64,000 bases of DNA from positions 31,331 through 95,330 of the forward strand of contig CAZOWL010000004.1 in the NCBI GenBank assembly GCA_964583605.1, read 5' to 3'. Every line of letters begins with the position of its first letter. The first letter of the stretch is position 1. The translations under genes were made by a program, and so were the position numbers. Of the stretch, positions 23,616 through 32,386 are shown in pieces. The notes under the pieces were generated by a model that worked only from the letters and a program-made list of their open reading frames with translations, was not told the DNA's origin and did not search any database. Source of the stretch: CAZOWL01 sp964583605 (GTDB lineage Bacteria; Pseudomonadota; Gammaproteobacteria; Chromatiales; Chromatiaceae).

Positions 23616-26600
23616 TCAGAAGCGGCCGATCTGCGCACCGGCCGAGCCAGCCGCCGGCGTCCGGAAGCGATTGTTGTCGCCCGGCTCCCAGGCGACGACC
23701 TGCGGCGGGTCGCCCTCTTCGAGGCGCTTGATGCATTTCCACTCGACATCCTGCCCGGCGGGCAGTCCGGTGACGGTCCCGGTCCAGGTCGGATAGGGCC
23801 CGTTCGGGCTCAGCCGCACGGCCCGCTCGGGCGCCCACTCGCCGAGCGCGGGGACATTGCCGACGGCGTAGACGCTGGTGCCCCAGACGGTGTCGCCCTT
23901 CTCGCAGACGAGGTCGGCGCTGACCCCGCACAGGACGGGATCGCCGTCGATGAGCCTGAGCTCCGGCGCGGCCGGGGTCGCCTCGTCGAAGGTGACGGCG
24001 TACAGACCAGGTGTGGTCGGGGCGTCGAAGTTCGGACCGTCTTGCCGCCCATCGGCACCCCAGTTACGCGTCCAGCTCTTGTCGGCGGCGAATTTGTACT
24101 CGCCGCAGAGACGCAACGTGCCGCTCCAGCGCCGTGCCTCGCCGCAGCTGAGCTGGCGCCCCGGATCCGCCGGGTCCCAGCCGTTATCGGCGCCCGGCAT
24201 CGAGATGCGCTCGAATTCGCTCGCGCAAGTGCTCGCGGCCAGGGTCACGGCGATGCTTGCCCCAGCGCTCACCGGTCGCAGAGCGGCCTTGATCCAGGTG
24301 GCGCCGGTGGCCGGGTCGCGATACCAGCCGCCTTCGGCGCCGTCGAGCGCGGCCCGAGTCGGGCGCTCGGGTAGCGAGGCATCATCCAAGGTCACGGCTT
24401 CGGCCGCGGCGGGGCGGCCATCGAGGCCGGCCGTCAGCTCAATGAGCAGCGGACGCGCATCCGGGGCGCCGTCGTAAGTGCCAATCGCTGGATCGATGGT
24501 GATGGTCACGGCCTCCCCGTTCTGCTGCTGGGCGATGCGCGTCTCGCGTACAGCGCCGTCGAGATAGGCGAGGCTGACGCCATCGTCCTCGAACAGCGTA
24601 AAGGCGCTGGCATCCGGCCCGGCGAAGACGCGGACCGACAGCTCGTCGCGACGGTGGCCATCGCGGCGCTGGCCCAGTGCATTGCCGGTTTCGGCGTCGA
24701 CCTGCCCAACGGGGATGATGGCGCCCGCGCGGGCATACAGCGGCAACGTGAAGAGGCCATCGCGGAACAGCGGGGCCGAGACGATCTGGCCGCTCGCGCT
24801 GACCAGGCGACGGCCGCTGTGCCAGTCGTACCAGCTCCCCGCTGGCAGGTAGACGTCGCGCGTCGCCTCACCGTAGGCGGTAGAGATCGCCGCCAGTAGA
24901 TCGCGGCCGATCAGCTTGTGATCGCCCTCGTGGCGCAGACGCTCGTCGGTCTGATAGTAGAGGATCGGTGGTGGCAGCACCGGCTCGGCGAACCGGTGTG
25001 CGCGATGGGCCAGCGAGTAGAGGTATGGCACCAGCTCGTAGCGCAGGCGGGTGTTCCTCCGGTTACTGCCTAGGTCGCCGATGCGATCCGGGGCGGTCTC
25101 TTTGCAATTGCACAGGTTTTCGGTATGCGGCCGCCCTGGGATGTCGAAGAGCATGCCGTAGGCATACCATCTCGTGTACATATCGTCGAGATCGCCGTCC
25201 AGGTTGCGATGGAAGCCGCCGATGTCACTCCCATAGAAGTCCATGCCCGAAAAGGACATGTGCATCTGGTTGGCGGCGTGGGCGGCGAGGCTGCCGAGAC
25301 GCGAGCTGATGTCGCCGGACCACATGGCCGCACCGAGACGCTGAATACCAGCCGCCCCGGAGCGCGACATCATGAAAGGACGCTGTTCGCGGCCGTTGCG
25401 CGCATAGCCGCGGCGGATGCCGTCGAGCCAGTCGAAATTGAACAGATTGTGGATGTCGGCATGATCGCCGCCGGCATAGCAGGAATCTCCGCGGTACATC
25501 TCAGGCTCGCCAAGGTCGGTCCAGTGGCCGATGACGCCGGCCGCGATCAGCGGCTCGCGCTTCTCGTCGTGCCAATAGTCGCCACAGCCCGCATTGCTGT
25601 AGTCGATCATGCCGCCTTGGCCCCACCAGGGGTTGGCGGTGATGTACGCGGGCTGGCCATCGCCGCAGTTCACCGCCAGGCAGCCGCGGCCGGCGAGATC
25701 GGCGTGCTCGGGCAGGGCACGGCCGACGTAGGCCTCTTCGATCAGCATGATGCCGACGCCCTGCCCGTCGTCGAGATCGGCGATCTTCTGCGCCGGATTT
25801 GGGAACTGGCTCTCGTCCCAGGTCAAGGAGCCCATTTGGGTGTCGTCGGAGCCGGCCTGGATGCCGCCGAACCACTGGAGGTCGAGGACAAAGCCGTCGA
25901 GGGGGAAGTCGTTGTCGATCAGGCTCGCAAGCTTGCCGTCGAGCTCATCCCAGCCGTCATAGCCGTATTCCGAGACCCAGAGGCCAAACATCTTCTTCGG
26001 CGGCACCAACGGATGACCGACCAGCTCCATGTAGTCGTGCCGCAGATCGAGCAGGCTCGGACCGGTCATCAGGTAAAGGCTCAGCGGACCATCGGCGACC
26101 TCCACGCGCCAGCGACTGTCGGAGCGGAAGTCCCAGCTATGCCGATAGGCGTTGTCGAGAAACAGGGCGTAGTTGTCGAAACTGGCCCCGCGCACCGCGT
26201 AGAGGATGGGTATCTGGGTGTTGCCGTTGGCACCGCCGTTGAACCCGGCCATGACGTTGCCAAACTCGCCGCCCTCGCGGGTACGGTCCTCCCAGTCGAT
26301 GTCGGCATTGCCCGGGTCCACGAACTGCTGGCCCAGACCATAGACATCCAGCTCCCCGATCACGGCCGCATCCAGCCCCTTGCGTGCCTGGTCTAGCCCA
26401 AAGGGGGACAGCGTCGTCAGCACCAGGTCGTTCTTGGTGCGATCGATCAGCGTTGCGGCCAAGGTGCCCTGGTCTACGATGAGGCGTAATTCAGGGGTCT
26501 CGATGAGGCCGGTACCGTCGAATGTGACCTGGCTCGGGCCTTCATAGTCGGTCTTCGCGATCATCGGGGTCGTTGGGATTGGCCCCGCGTCAGCCGGCGG

Positions 26601-26780
26601 GGCACCGCTGGCGTATTGCAGATGCAGCAGGTCATCATCGAGGACCTCGACGATAAGGTGATGGCCGGTGCCAGCGAGCACGAAGCGCTCGGGCGCGGCC
26701 GCGGCCGGCAGGGCGAGGCCGAGCACGCCCCAGCAGCACGCAACGACACAAACAGACGCGACCTTCGGGATGCCTTTCAT
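23616..26780 (-). CDS. Secreted GH31 glucosidase with starch-binding domain
   Basis: A 1054-residue exported enzyme. Signal peptide MKGIPKVASVCVVACCWGVLG then PAAAAPERF. The GH31 (beta/alpha)8 domain has the nucleophile region DGFVLDLQWFGG (about residue 300) and acid/base region HWTDLGEPEMYRGD (about 420), after an N-terminal galactose-mutarotase-like part. Beta-sandwich domains follow. The last ~110 residues (from DTVWGTSVYAVGNVPALGEW to WEPGDNNRFRTP) are a CBM20 starch-binding module, preceded by another carbohydrate-binding-like domain. It likely releases glucose from alpha-glucans outside the cytoplasm. No sugar transporter is adjacent. Start ATG 26780 has GGAGAG. A possible sigma70 promoter lies ~160 bases upstream. 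Confidence 0.92.
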   Translation of the reverse strand: MKGIPKVASVCVVACCWGVLGLALPAAAAPERFVLAGTGHHLIVEVLDDDLLHLQYASGAPPADAGPIPTTPMIAKTDYEGPSQVTFDGTGLIETPELRLIVDQGTLAATLIDRTKNDLVLTTLSPFGLDQARKGLDAAVIGELDVYGLGQQFVDPGNADIDWEDRTREGGEFGNVMAGFNGGANGNTQIPILYAVRGASFDNYALFLDNAYRHSWDFRSDSRWRVEVADGPLSLYLMTGPSLLDLRHDYMELVGHPLVPPKKMFGLWVSEYGYDGWDELDGKLASLIDNDFPLDGFVLDLQWFGGIQAGSDDTQMGSLTWDESQFPNPAQKIADLDDGQGVGIMLIEEAYVGRALPEHADLAGRGCLAVNCGDGQPAYITANPWWGQGGMIDYSNAGCGDYWHDEKREPLIAAGVIGHWTDLGEPEMYRGDSCYAGGDHADIHNLFNFDWLDGIRRGYARNGREQRPFMMSRSGAAGIQRLGAAMWSGDISSRLGSLAAHAANQMHMSFSGMDFYGSDIGGFHRNLDGDLDDMYTRWYAYGMLFDIPGRPHTENLCNCKETAPDRIGDLGSNRRNTRLRYELVPYLYSLAHRAHRFAEPVLPPPILYYQTDERLRHEGDHKLIGRDLLAAISTAYGEATRDVYLPAGSWYDWHSGRRLVSASGQIVSAPLFRDGLFTLPLYARAGAIIPVGQVDAETGNALGQRRDGHRRDELSVRVFAGPDASAFTLFEDDGVSLAYLDGAVRETRIAQQQNGEAVTITIDPAIGTYDGAPDARPLLIELTAGLDGRPAAAEAVTLDDASLPERPTRAALDGAEGGWYRDPATGATWIKAALRPVSAGASIAVTLAASTCASEFERISMPGADNGWDPADPGRQLSCGEARRWSGTLRLCGEYKFAADKSWTRNWGADGRQDGPNFDAPTTPGLYAVTFDEATPAAPELRLIDGDPVLCGVSADLVCEKGDTVWGTSVYAVGNVPALGEWAPERAVRLSPNGPYPTWTGTVTGLPAGQDVEWKCIKRLEEGDPPQVVAWEPGDNNRFRTPAAGSAGAQIGRF

Positions 26781-27163
26781 AGCGCGCTCTCCAGATTCGG
26801 GCCCTCGGGATGGAAGTGCTACGGCGCCAGCTCGGACGGCTTGCCGGTGGGCCGCTCAATGAAGAGAGGGGCTGCTTCCTTGGCCGGTCTGGCCGGCTCC
26901 CCGGCGCGCGCTGGACGCAGTTGCCGGCACCGCCACGGAAAGTATAGTCGGGCGCTCGGGTTTGACGAGGTCGTTTCGAGGGCATGCCGGCCCCGGACGA
27001 GCCATAGCAGGCCCTCCGGCGAGGAGGCGCAATCCAGCGATCGGGCGCGAAGGGCGTGCATCGCGGCGGATAATCCATGCGCGAGCGTTACAAGGACCTC
27101 CCGCCATCGCGGCCTCGTATAAGAAGCGGCGCAGGGCGCCGAGAGTGACGGCAGCCGAATCTG
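26781..27163. other. Intergenic region with a possible promoter for the GH31 gene
   Basis: No gene is supported. On the minus strand, TATACT (26946-26941) with TCGTCA 16 bases upstream (26968-26963) is a moderate sigma70-like promoter pointing to the GH31 gene. No repeat or RNA was recognised. Confidence 0.3.
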
Positions 27164-27475
27164 TTACAGAAACCGCATCGCCGCGATGACGAGACCCGCA
27201 CTGCTGGCGATGAAGCCAATCACCCAGAGGAAATGCTGGTCGTGTCGCTTAAGCATTTCATCGAAGCGCTTGTCTACTTGATCGAGGCGTTTGTCCACCT
27301 GCTCGAAGCCCTGACGCATCAGCTCGCGTTGATGCTTAAGCTCCTCCTCAACCCGCACCATGCGCTCGCGCAGCTCAAGCTCGTAGACCGCTGGCGGCTT
27401 ACCTAGGCTCTGCTCGGCCAGCCACTCGCCGAGATGCTGTTTGATGAAATCAATGTCTTCCTGGGCCAGGGCCAT
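27164..27475 (-). CDS. Coiled-coil protein with C-terminal membrane anchor
   Basis: A 103-residue protein. The N-terminal part (MALAQEDIDFIKQHLGEWLAE) is helical, the middle is a clear heptad coiled coil (VRVEEELKHQRELMRQ, then EQVDKRLDQVDKRFDEM), and the C terminus is one membrane helix (FLWVIGFIASSAGLVIAAM). Small proteins of this type resemble DUF1640/bZIP-like anchors of unknown function. ATG 27475 is used because the second copy of the gene at 28786-29019 shares the same start. A 277-bp block covering its first ~58 codons plus 101 bases upstream is duplicated at 28844-29120 without any insertion or deletion. Confidence 0.75.
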   Translation of the reverse strand: MALAQEDIDFIKQHLGEWLAEQSLGKPPAVYELELRERMVRVEEELKHQRELMRQGFEQVDKRLDQVDKRFDEMLKRHDQHFLWVIGFIASSAGLVIAAMRFL

Positions 27476-27576
27476 GATCCGCTCCCGACTGATCTTGCAG
27501 CACGACGTCGCGTCAGTGTACCGCCGATCGCCCGTGCGGATAGCCAAAGGATCCAGTACCGCCGCCATCGAGCGCG
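27300..27576. repeat. Duplicated 277-bp block, copy 1
   Basis: Matches 28844-29120 base for base in length with scattered substitutions (I estimate above 85 percent identity by eye). It spans the 5' part of the coiled-coil gene and its upstream region, including AGCCAAAGGATCCAGT. Confidence 0.8.
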
Positions 27577-27590
27577 GTTCCGGCATCGAG

Positions 27591-27848
27591 ATGCCCGTTC
27601 TGCGCGAGCGCCTCGGCAGGATGCAGGCAGGGCGCGCCAGCCAGGGCTATACGCCCGGGCAGCCCCTGATCAAGGCCGCGGGAAACAAGACAGGCCTCTC
27701 ACAACAAGCCTTCGCCGACCTGATCAAGACGCCGGGCGCGACGCCCCGAGACTGGGAGCACGGGAGATCTCCCCCGCCGGGCCCCGCGGTGTGACTGCTG
27801 GCGATCATCCTGAAACGTCCGGAGGTGCTGAGCGACAGGGCCGCCTAA
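27591..27848 (+). pseudogene. XRE-family HTH regulator (NadS/HigA-like), interrupted
   Basis: The segment TGLSQQAFADLIKTPGATPRDWEHGR (in two parts around residues 40-65) is a helix-turn-helix of the XRE type found in antitoxins such as NadS/HigA, followed by PPPGPAV. An in-frame TGA at 27792-27794 interrupts it, after which the frame continues with LLAIILKRPEVLSDRAA, the usual end of this family, up to TAA 27846-27848. The N-terminal part (MPVLRERLGRMQAG) is also abnormal. So the gene is broken by one nonsense change. No toxin gene is adjacent. The TAA lies at the edge of repeat copy F. Confidence 0.75.
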
Positions 27849-27971
27849 CCATCATGGGGCGAGGCGAGGCACCCCGGACCATGAAACGTCGCCTCGGCCC
27901 TGATCCTTCCCTCACCCCAACCCTCTCCCAGAGGGCGAGGGAGCGAACGTGCTTCGCGAATTTCATAGTAA
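27848..27971 (-). repeat. Interspersed palindromic repeat, copy F
   Basis: Same orientation as copies B, C and E; begins ACCATCATGGGGCGAGGCG and ends GCGAATTTCATAGTAA. It starts where the XRE pseudogene ends. Confidence 0.87.
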
Positions 27972-28142
27972 CGCACATTGGCGATCGAGGAGGAATGAGC
28001 CGGCTGGGGTGGCACGAGGTTTTGTGCCTACCCGCTTGAAACCTCATCGCATCGTTCGCGCCGCTACCGCCTTCCATGATGGGGCCGCGATGGGGCGCTA
28101 GGCTACGAGCTCCAAGCGTGTATATCCCTCTCCTCTTCTACC

Positions 28143-28580
28143 TCATTCTGGCAGCCATTCCTGGTCCAATACGTCGCTCGCTGGCCACGGGCAGACATCG
28201 GCAAACTCTGAGAGTCCAGTCTCTTGCGCGGCTTGAGCCGTAGCGTCATCCCAGACAGCCGCCCACCAGTCGGGATCGTCGAGCTTCGTGCGCAGGCTCG
28301 GGGTCTCATCCAGACGTCGGGCAACACCGCGGCGTTGATTGCGGATCGTGATCCGCCAGCTCGTGCCGCGCCGGCCTGGCTGCTTCTGCCACTTCAGGAG
28401 GTGAGCCAACAGCAGGCTCATGCGATTCCCCAGCTCGCGTTGCTCGCTCTTGCCCACGTCCTCGATCTCCTCTGCGAGGTGCTCGATATCCAATTCGTCG
28501 AATCGCCGCTCACGCAGAAGCCGAGCTTGCTGGTCGGCCCAGGCAACAACGTCGTCCTCATAAGGTACGGACTGTGTCAT
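28143..28580 (-). CDS. DUF29 family protein
   Basis: A 145-residue protein of the DUF29 family. It has the family pattern YEDDVVAWADQQARLLRERR followed by FDELDIEHLAEEIEDVGKSE, then LLLAHLLKWQKQP and SWRITIRNQRRGVARRL. DUF29 proteins are helical, common in cyanobacteria and purple bacteria in many copies, and have no known function. ATG 28580 gives the family length; an in-frame start 13 codons upstream has no support. It lies in the patch of decayed genes between 27 and 29.6 kb but is itself intact. Confidence 0.87.
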   Translation of the reverse strand: MTQSVPYEDDVVAWADQQARLLRERRFDELDIEHLAEEIEDVGKSEQRELGNRMSLLLAHLLKWQKQPGRRGTSWRITIRNQRRGVARRLDETPSLRTKLDDPDWWAAVWDDATAQAAQETGLSEFADVCPWPASDVLDQEWLPE

Positions 28581-28785
28581 GGCGAACTCCACCTTGGGGC
28601 GCGGCTGGCGCGCTGACATCTCACCTAGAATCTAGCATCGATACCCGGAAGCGACAAAGCCGATCGGGGATGGCTGGGGTCAGCGCATTGTCACATAACG
28701 CGGGATGGCTGGCGTGGTAGCTACGGTCAATTCTCGCTCTGTGGCATCAGCGGGACTATGGACGCGCTTCACGCGCCGAGCCGGA

Positions 28786-29019
28786 TCAACGTGGGCCTGC
28801 AGGGGGGATCGCAGTCTGCTCCTTCAGTCGCAGGACCCAGACGTGATCGAAGCCCTGACGCATCAGCTCGCGTTGATGCTTAAGCTCCTCCTCAATCCGC
28901 ACCATGCCCACGCGCAGCTTAAGCTCGTAGACCGCTGACGGCTTACCAAAGCCCTGCTCGGTCAGCCAGTTGCCGAGATGCCGTTTGACGAAATCGCTGT
29001 CTTCCTGAACCAGAGCCAT
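28786..29019 (-). pseudogene. Truncated copy of the coiled-coil anchor gene
   Basis: The translation from ATG 29019 (MALVQEDSDFVKRHLGNWL, VRIEEELKHQRELMRQGF) matches the first ~58 residues of the gene at 27164-27475, then diverges to VWVLRLKEQTAIPPAGPR and stops. The heptads and the membrane helix are missing. A short soluble product is possible but the loss of the anchor argues for decay after duplication. It lies within the second copy of a 277-bp duplicated block. Confidence 0.72.
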
Positions 29020-29120
29020 GAGCCACCCCCGACTGATCCTGCAGCACCACGCCTCGTGAGTGTCCTGCCGATCGCCCGGGTGGATAGCCAAAGGATCCAG
29101 TGCCGCCGCCATCGAGCGCG
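28844..29120. repeat. Duplicated 277-bp block, copy 2
   Basis: Same length and orientation as 27300-27576; the start codons fall at the same offset (base 176 of the block). Ends at ATCGAGCGCG, immediately followed by ATGTCATAGTAAGG, which resembles the outer tip of the interspersed repeat. Confidence 0.8.
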
Positions 29121-29283
29121 AATGTCATAGTAAGGTAGCGGCCATGGGTGGGGGTGGCCGAGGGCCGAGGGTCGAGCTTATCGTCGCCGCGGTAGCTACT
29201 GGCTTGGAGCGGATCTCGTGATGGAGGTCCTGAGCCCCGAGCCGCGAAACTCTCGCGGATAGCAGACTGTTCGGAGGTATCCC

Positions 29284-29525
29284 ATGAACGCTCATGAGCG
29301 TATCCCGATAGACGTCCAGGTGTGCCACGGCACGCCCGTGATCCGTGGTACCCGGGCCCTGTCGCTATCCTGGTCGGGAGCCTGGCCGGCGGCATGACCT
29401 TCGAGAAAATCGAGACCGAGTACGCCCTGGCGCGGGAGGACACTAAAGCCGCGCTGGCCTTTGCGGGTGAGCTGGTGAACGAGGAGTCCTTTCACCCCCT
29501 GCCCGGCGCGACTCAACTGCGGGAG
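29284..29525 (+). pseudogene. DUF433 antitoxin-like gene, frameshifted
   Basis: ATG 29284 opens ERIPIDVQVCHGTPVIRGTR, the standard DUF433 N terminus. After about 25 codons the frame is lost; the family sequence resumes in another frame as VAILVGSLAGGMTFEKIETE and then EYALAREDTKAALAFAGEL. DUF433 proteins are small antitoxin-like partners of PIN-type toxins. Here a small deletion near 29350 destroyed the gene and the second part now reads on without a stop until 29975. No toxin gene follows. Confidence 0.82.
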
Positions 29526-29558
29526 CCGCCGCGAGCCGGCACCGACGCGCCCCGCACC

Positions 29559-29936
29559 CTACGCCGCCTGGAGCCTAAACCGCCGATCGAAGTTCATCTT
29601 CTTCAGAACCTTCTTCATTGCTTTCTGATCGGTTCTCGTAAGCCTGCTCACGTCAAGCTTTCGCGCAAAGAACGTACTCTTGAGCTCCACCGTCGTATCG
29701 GTCACCCGGATCTCCTCCAGGTAATTATCCGGCCCTTGCTCGTTCTCCGGGACGCCTTCGTCAAAGACCTTTACTCCTCGCTCCGGGTCGGGAAGCAGAC
29801 GTTCCCACTTCCAGTCGCGCAACAGCGTGAGCGTTCGTCCGTCCTCGGGATCCTCCGCATCGGTCACGAAGAAGGACAGGATCAAATCATCGCCCGTCTC
29901 GATCGAGACAAGTGCTACCGGCTCGCAGGTGTCCAT
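29559..29936 (-). CDS. Hypothetical protein (125 aa)
   Basis: Small acidic protein, family not recognised. It starts MDTCEPVALVSIETGDDLIL and has several predicted strands (LILSFFVTDAED, TLTLLRDWKWERLL), a segment EEIRVTDTTVELKSTFFARK, and a basic helical end QKAMKKVLKKMNFDRRFRLQ. No signal peptide or membrane span. ATG 29936 was chosen over upstream in-frame starts because those translate arginine-rich intergenic DNA. It is convergent with the DUF433 remnant and 56 bases downstream of the hydrolase gene on the same strand. Confidence 0.65.
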   Translation of the reverse strand: MDTCEPVALVSIETGDDLILSFFVTDAEDPEDGRTLTLLRDWKWERLLPDPERGVKVFDEGVPENEQGPDNYLEEIRVTDTTVELKSTFFARKLDVSRLTRTDQKAMKKVLKKMNFDRRFRLQAA

Positions 29937-29992
29937 TGCCCGTCGCTTCTCCAGTTGCCTTGTGCAAGTGATTGAAGTCGGCCTGCAGACGA

Positions 29993-31015
29993 TCAGGTAA
30001 CGGCATGCGGGTCCCCGGGCTTCGCATCCGCGGCTGGTGCTCGGCTTGGCTCCGCCGCCGGCTCGGGTTGCGGCGCGGCCTCCGGTGCATGGGCCGCCCA
30101 GAATCGATCGAGGACGGCCGTGGTCTCGGGGAGTCGCTCCCAATGAGGCAGCCCAAGGGAGGGGGTAATCCGTTCCTCACGCCAGTCCGGGTGATCGGCA
30201 AGCAGTGCCGACAGACGCTCGAACCCGACGTAGGGATCGCGATCGCGGATGACGAGCACGGGCTGGGTAAGCTTGCTGTAGAGTTCGTCGCAGGCCGAGG
30301 CCGTGAAGAGCTGCCCCGACAGGAAATAGAGGGGGGCATGGTGGGCGCCGGGCTGGTGCGCAGTCGCGTAGGCGTAGTCGATATACTCCTCGGGGACCGG
30401 CCCGACGAAGGACTTGCTCATGAAGTAGCGGATGCTCCGCCGGGCGGCGACTAGCCGGAAGAGGGGCCCGCCCCAGAGCGGCACGCTGAGCGCCTTGTGT
30501 GCCCATTCGGTCAGCGCGCTCTGCCCGGTGGGCAGGCCGCGCCTGCTCAGCCCCGTCGGCGAGATCAGGGTGAGGGTCGCAAAGAGATCCGGCGCGCGCA
30601 GCGCCGCGCCGGCCGCGAATTCGCAGCCGAGCGACAGGGCCAGCGCATCGACGGGCCGTCCCACCGCACGGCTGACGAAATCGGCGATCGTCGCGCTGAA
30701 CAGCCCTGGCGAATAGCGCCGGTCGCTGCGGTCCGAGAGGCCGAACCCGGGCAGATCGATGGCGTAGACGGGGCGCTGAGAGCGATAGTGCTCAAAGAGC
30801 GGCTTCAGCTCGAAGGCGCTCGGAGCCGCGTTGATCGCGTGAATGAGCACGAGCGGCCGACCCACATCAGGGCCATCGGTGTAGTAGCTCACGCGGATGC
30901 CGTCTTGCGTGACATGGTCGCGACGCGGCGCCGCAATCGCGTCCGCCAGCGGCACGAAGCGTCCCGCGGAGCCTCCATTGTGACGACTCGTCTCGCTGCC
31001 GATGGCTGGTGTCAT
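29993..31015 (-). CDS. Alpha/beta-fold hydrolase
   Basis: A 340-residue protein of the alpha/beta hydrolase superfamily. VLIHAINAAPSAFELKPLF is the oxyanion-hole strand region (with HAINAAP in place of the usual HGxG), AIDLPGFGLSDRS follows, and ALSLGCEFAAGAAL contains the probable nucleophile serine (about residue 128) in a loosened G-x-S-x-G elbow. The histidine in GLPHWERLPE and the aspartate in RDRDPYVGFE complete a plausible triad. The C-terminal ~30 residues are alanine/proline-rich. No signal peptide. Substrate unknown: esterase, haloperoxidase or lyase activities are all possible in this family. Confidence 0.83.
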   Translation of the reverse strand: MTPAIGSETSRHNGGSAGRFVPLADAIAAPRRDHVTQDGIRVSYYTDGPDVGRPLVLIHAINAAPSAFELKPLFEHYRSQRPVYAIDLPGFGLSDRSDRRYSPGLFSATIADFVSRAVGRPVDALALSLGCEFAAGAALRAPDLFATLTLISPTGLSRRGLPTGQSALTEWAHKALSVPLWGGPLFRLVAARRSIRYFMSKSFVGPVPEEYIDYAYATAHQPGAHHAPLYFLSGQLFTASACDELYSKLTQPVLVIRDRDPYVGFERLSALLADHPDWREERITPSLGLPHWERLPETTAVLDRFWAAHAPEAAPQPEPAAEPSRAPAADAKPGDPHAVT

Positions 31016-31374
31016 ACCGGGTACCTCTAGCCAATGATCATTTGAATTGCGGTGACAAGCCTTGCATCCGACACAGGTCGTCGCCGACCCGGCCGCGCCT
31101 CTCGACGAGGCTCAGGGCCGCGTATGGTCGGAGCTCACCGCTGTTGTTGGGCGCTTGTATCAATTTTGCCGTTGTGACGGGCAGCAAGGCTACGCCCTTG
31201 CGTTGACGCGGTTCAAGCACTTGATGTCAACCCCAACGCCGATCCGCCTGCCGAGGGGCTTGATAGCGTTCAGTGTAAGCCTTATCGATGCCGGCGAAGG
31301 TAGCGATCAGCACCCCATCAAGGCGGCGCGTTCTGGGGCACGCTGCCGTCTCGCGCGATCGCCGAAGGAGTCCG
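31016..31374. other. Intergenic region without recognised content
   Basis: Open frames exist on both strands but none has domain content or a good start site. No promoter, repeat or RNA gene was recognised. Confidence 0.35.
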
Positions 31375-32331
31375 ATGCACCGAGGCCCGTATCCAATGCC
31401 ACGAATTGCTACGCGGAAGCGAGCCATCCTACTCGTCGACAACGGCTCTTCCCGGCCCGGCTCGACCCGGCGCCTGCGCCAGCTTGCCGACGCGCTCGCC
31501 CGACGGATTGGCGAGCCGGTCTTCCCTGTATCGCTGCTGCACGCAGATAAGGTCCCGGCGGAAGAGCTCGACGGTATCCCAGCGGATATCTTCCAACCCT
31601 TCCTCGGTCGACGTCTGGCCACCGGGGAGCGCCATTTCCTGGTCATCCCGCTCTTCTTCGGACTGAGCCGAGCGCTGACTGAGGCCATCCCAGCGTGGGC
31701 GGCGGCTCACCGCGAGACCTACGGTGCGTTCGACCTGCAGCTCGCGCCGCCGCTCTGTCCGCTACCCGCCGGCGAACCGCAGCTCGTCGAGATATTGCAC
31801 CAGAATCTGATCCGCGCCTCGCAGCGCCACGGCGAAGAGGCCCGGTGTGTATTTCTCGTCGACCATGGCTCGCCCCTACCCGAGGTCACCGCCGTGCGCC
31901 ACTGGCTCGCGAGCGCGCTGCGGGAGAGGCTGGGGACGACCGTCCGCCTCTCCGAGGCGGCGATGGAGCGCCGTCCCGGTGCTGAGTATGACTTCAATGG
32001 CGCGCGACTCGATGAGGCGCTCACGGGCCTGGCGGGTGACCCAGCGAACCGGCCCATATTCCTGCTGCCGCTGTTCCTGTCCGCCGGGCGCCATGCCGGG
32101 CCTGGTGGCGATATCGACGAGATCGTTGCGGCCGCCGAGCAGCGGCATCCGGGGCTGCGCATCCGCCAGGCCGAGCTGATTGGCAGCCACCCGGGTCTCA
32201 TCGACATCCTGGCCGAGCGGGTCCTCGCTGCAGACGGCGCCAGCGGTGCTGGGTCTGGGGCCGTCGGAGCCGACCAGGATTCCCGGCTCCTTGGCTCCAG
32301 CTGCGATCCCAAACCGGCCATGGCGCAATAA
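31375..32331 (+). CDS. CbiX/SirB-type chelatase-like protein
   Basis: A 318-residue protein with two CbiX-like halves. The first begins RAILLVDNGSSRPGSTRRLRQ and the second CVFLVDHGSPLPEVTAVRHWL. In CbiX/SirB the HGS histidine near the first strand binds metal: the second half keeps DHGS while the first has DNGS. LPLFLSAGRHAGPGGDI contains the second conserved histidine. The family inserts cobalt, nickel or iron into sirohydrochlorin-type tetrapyrroles. ATG 31375 follows AAGGAG. The C-terminal tail is low-complexity. No cobalamin or sirohaem genes are adjacent, so the exact substrate is unclear. Confidence 0.8.
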   Translation: MHRGPYPMPRIATRKRAILLVDNGSSRPGSTRRLRQLADALARRIGEPVFPVSLLHADKVPAEELDGIPADIFQPFLGRRLATGERHFLVIPLFFGLSRALTEAIPAWAAAHRETYGAFDLQLAPPLCPLPAGEPQLVEILHQNLIRASQRHGEEARCVFLVDHGSPLPEVTAVRHWLASALRERLGTTVRLSEAAMERRPGAEYDFNGARLDEALTGLAGDPANRPIFLLPLFLSAGRHAGPGGDIDEIVAAAEQRHPGLRIRQAELIGSHPGLIDILAERVLAADGASGAGSGAVGADQDSRLLGSSCDPKPAMAQ

Positions 32332-32350
32332 CTTCGCAACAATCTCGTAC

Positions 32351-32380
32351 TTGTAGCGTTGAAAAACACGCGGTTATACT
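32351..32380 (+). promoter_or_regulatory. Sigma70-like promoter ahead of the argD leader
   Basis: TTGTAG (32351-32356) and TATACT (32375-32380) are separated by 18 bases. The predicted start (~32387) lies ~20 bases before a perfect rho-independent terminator, giving a short leader or small RNA. Confidence 0.5.
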
Positions 32381-32386
32381 GAAACG

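Noticed and set aside
31038..31220. Possible transposase remnant on the minus strand
   Set aside because: The translation has no block I could assign to a transposase family.
31062..31550. 162-codon plus-strand frame before the CbiX-like gene
   Set aside because: It overlaps the supported start of the chelatase gene in another frame and has no domain or ribosome-binding site.
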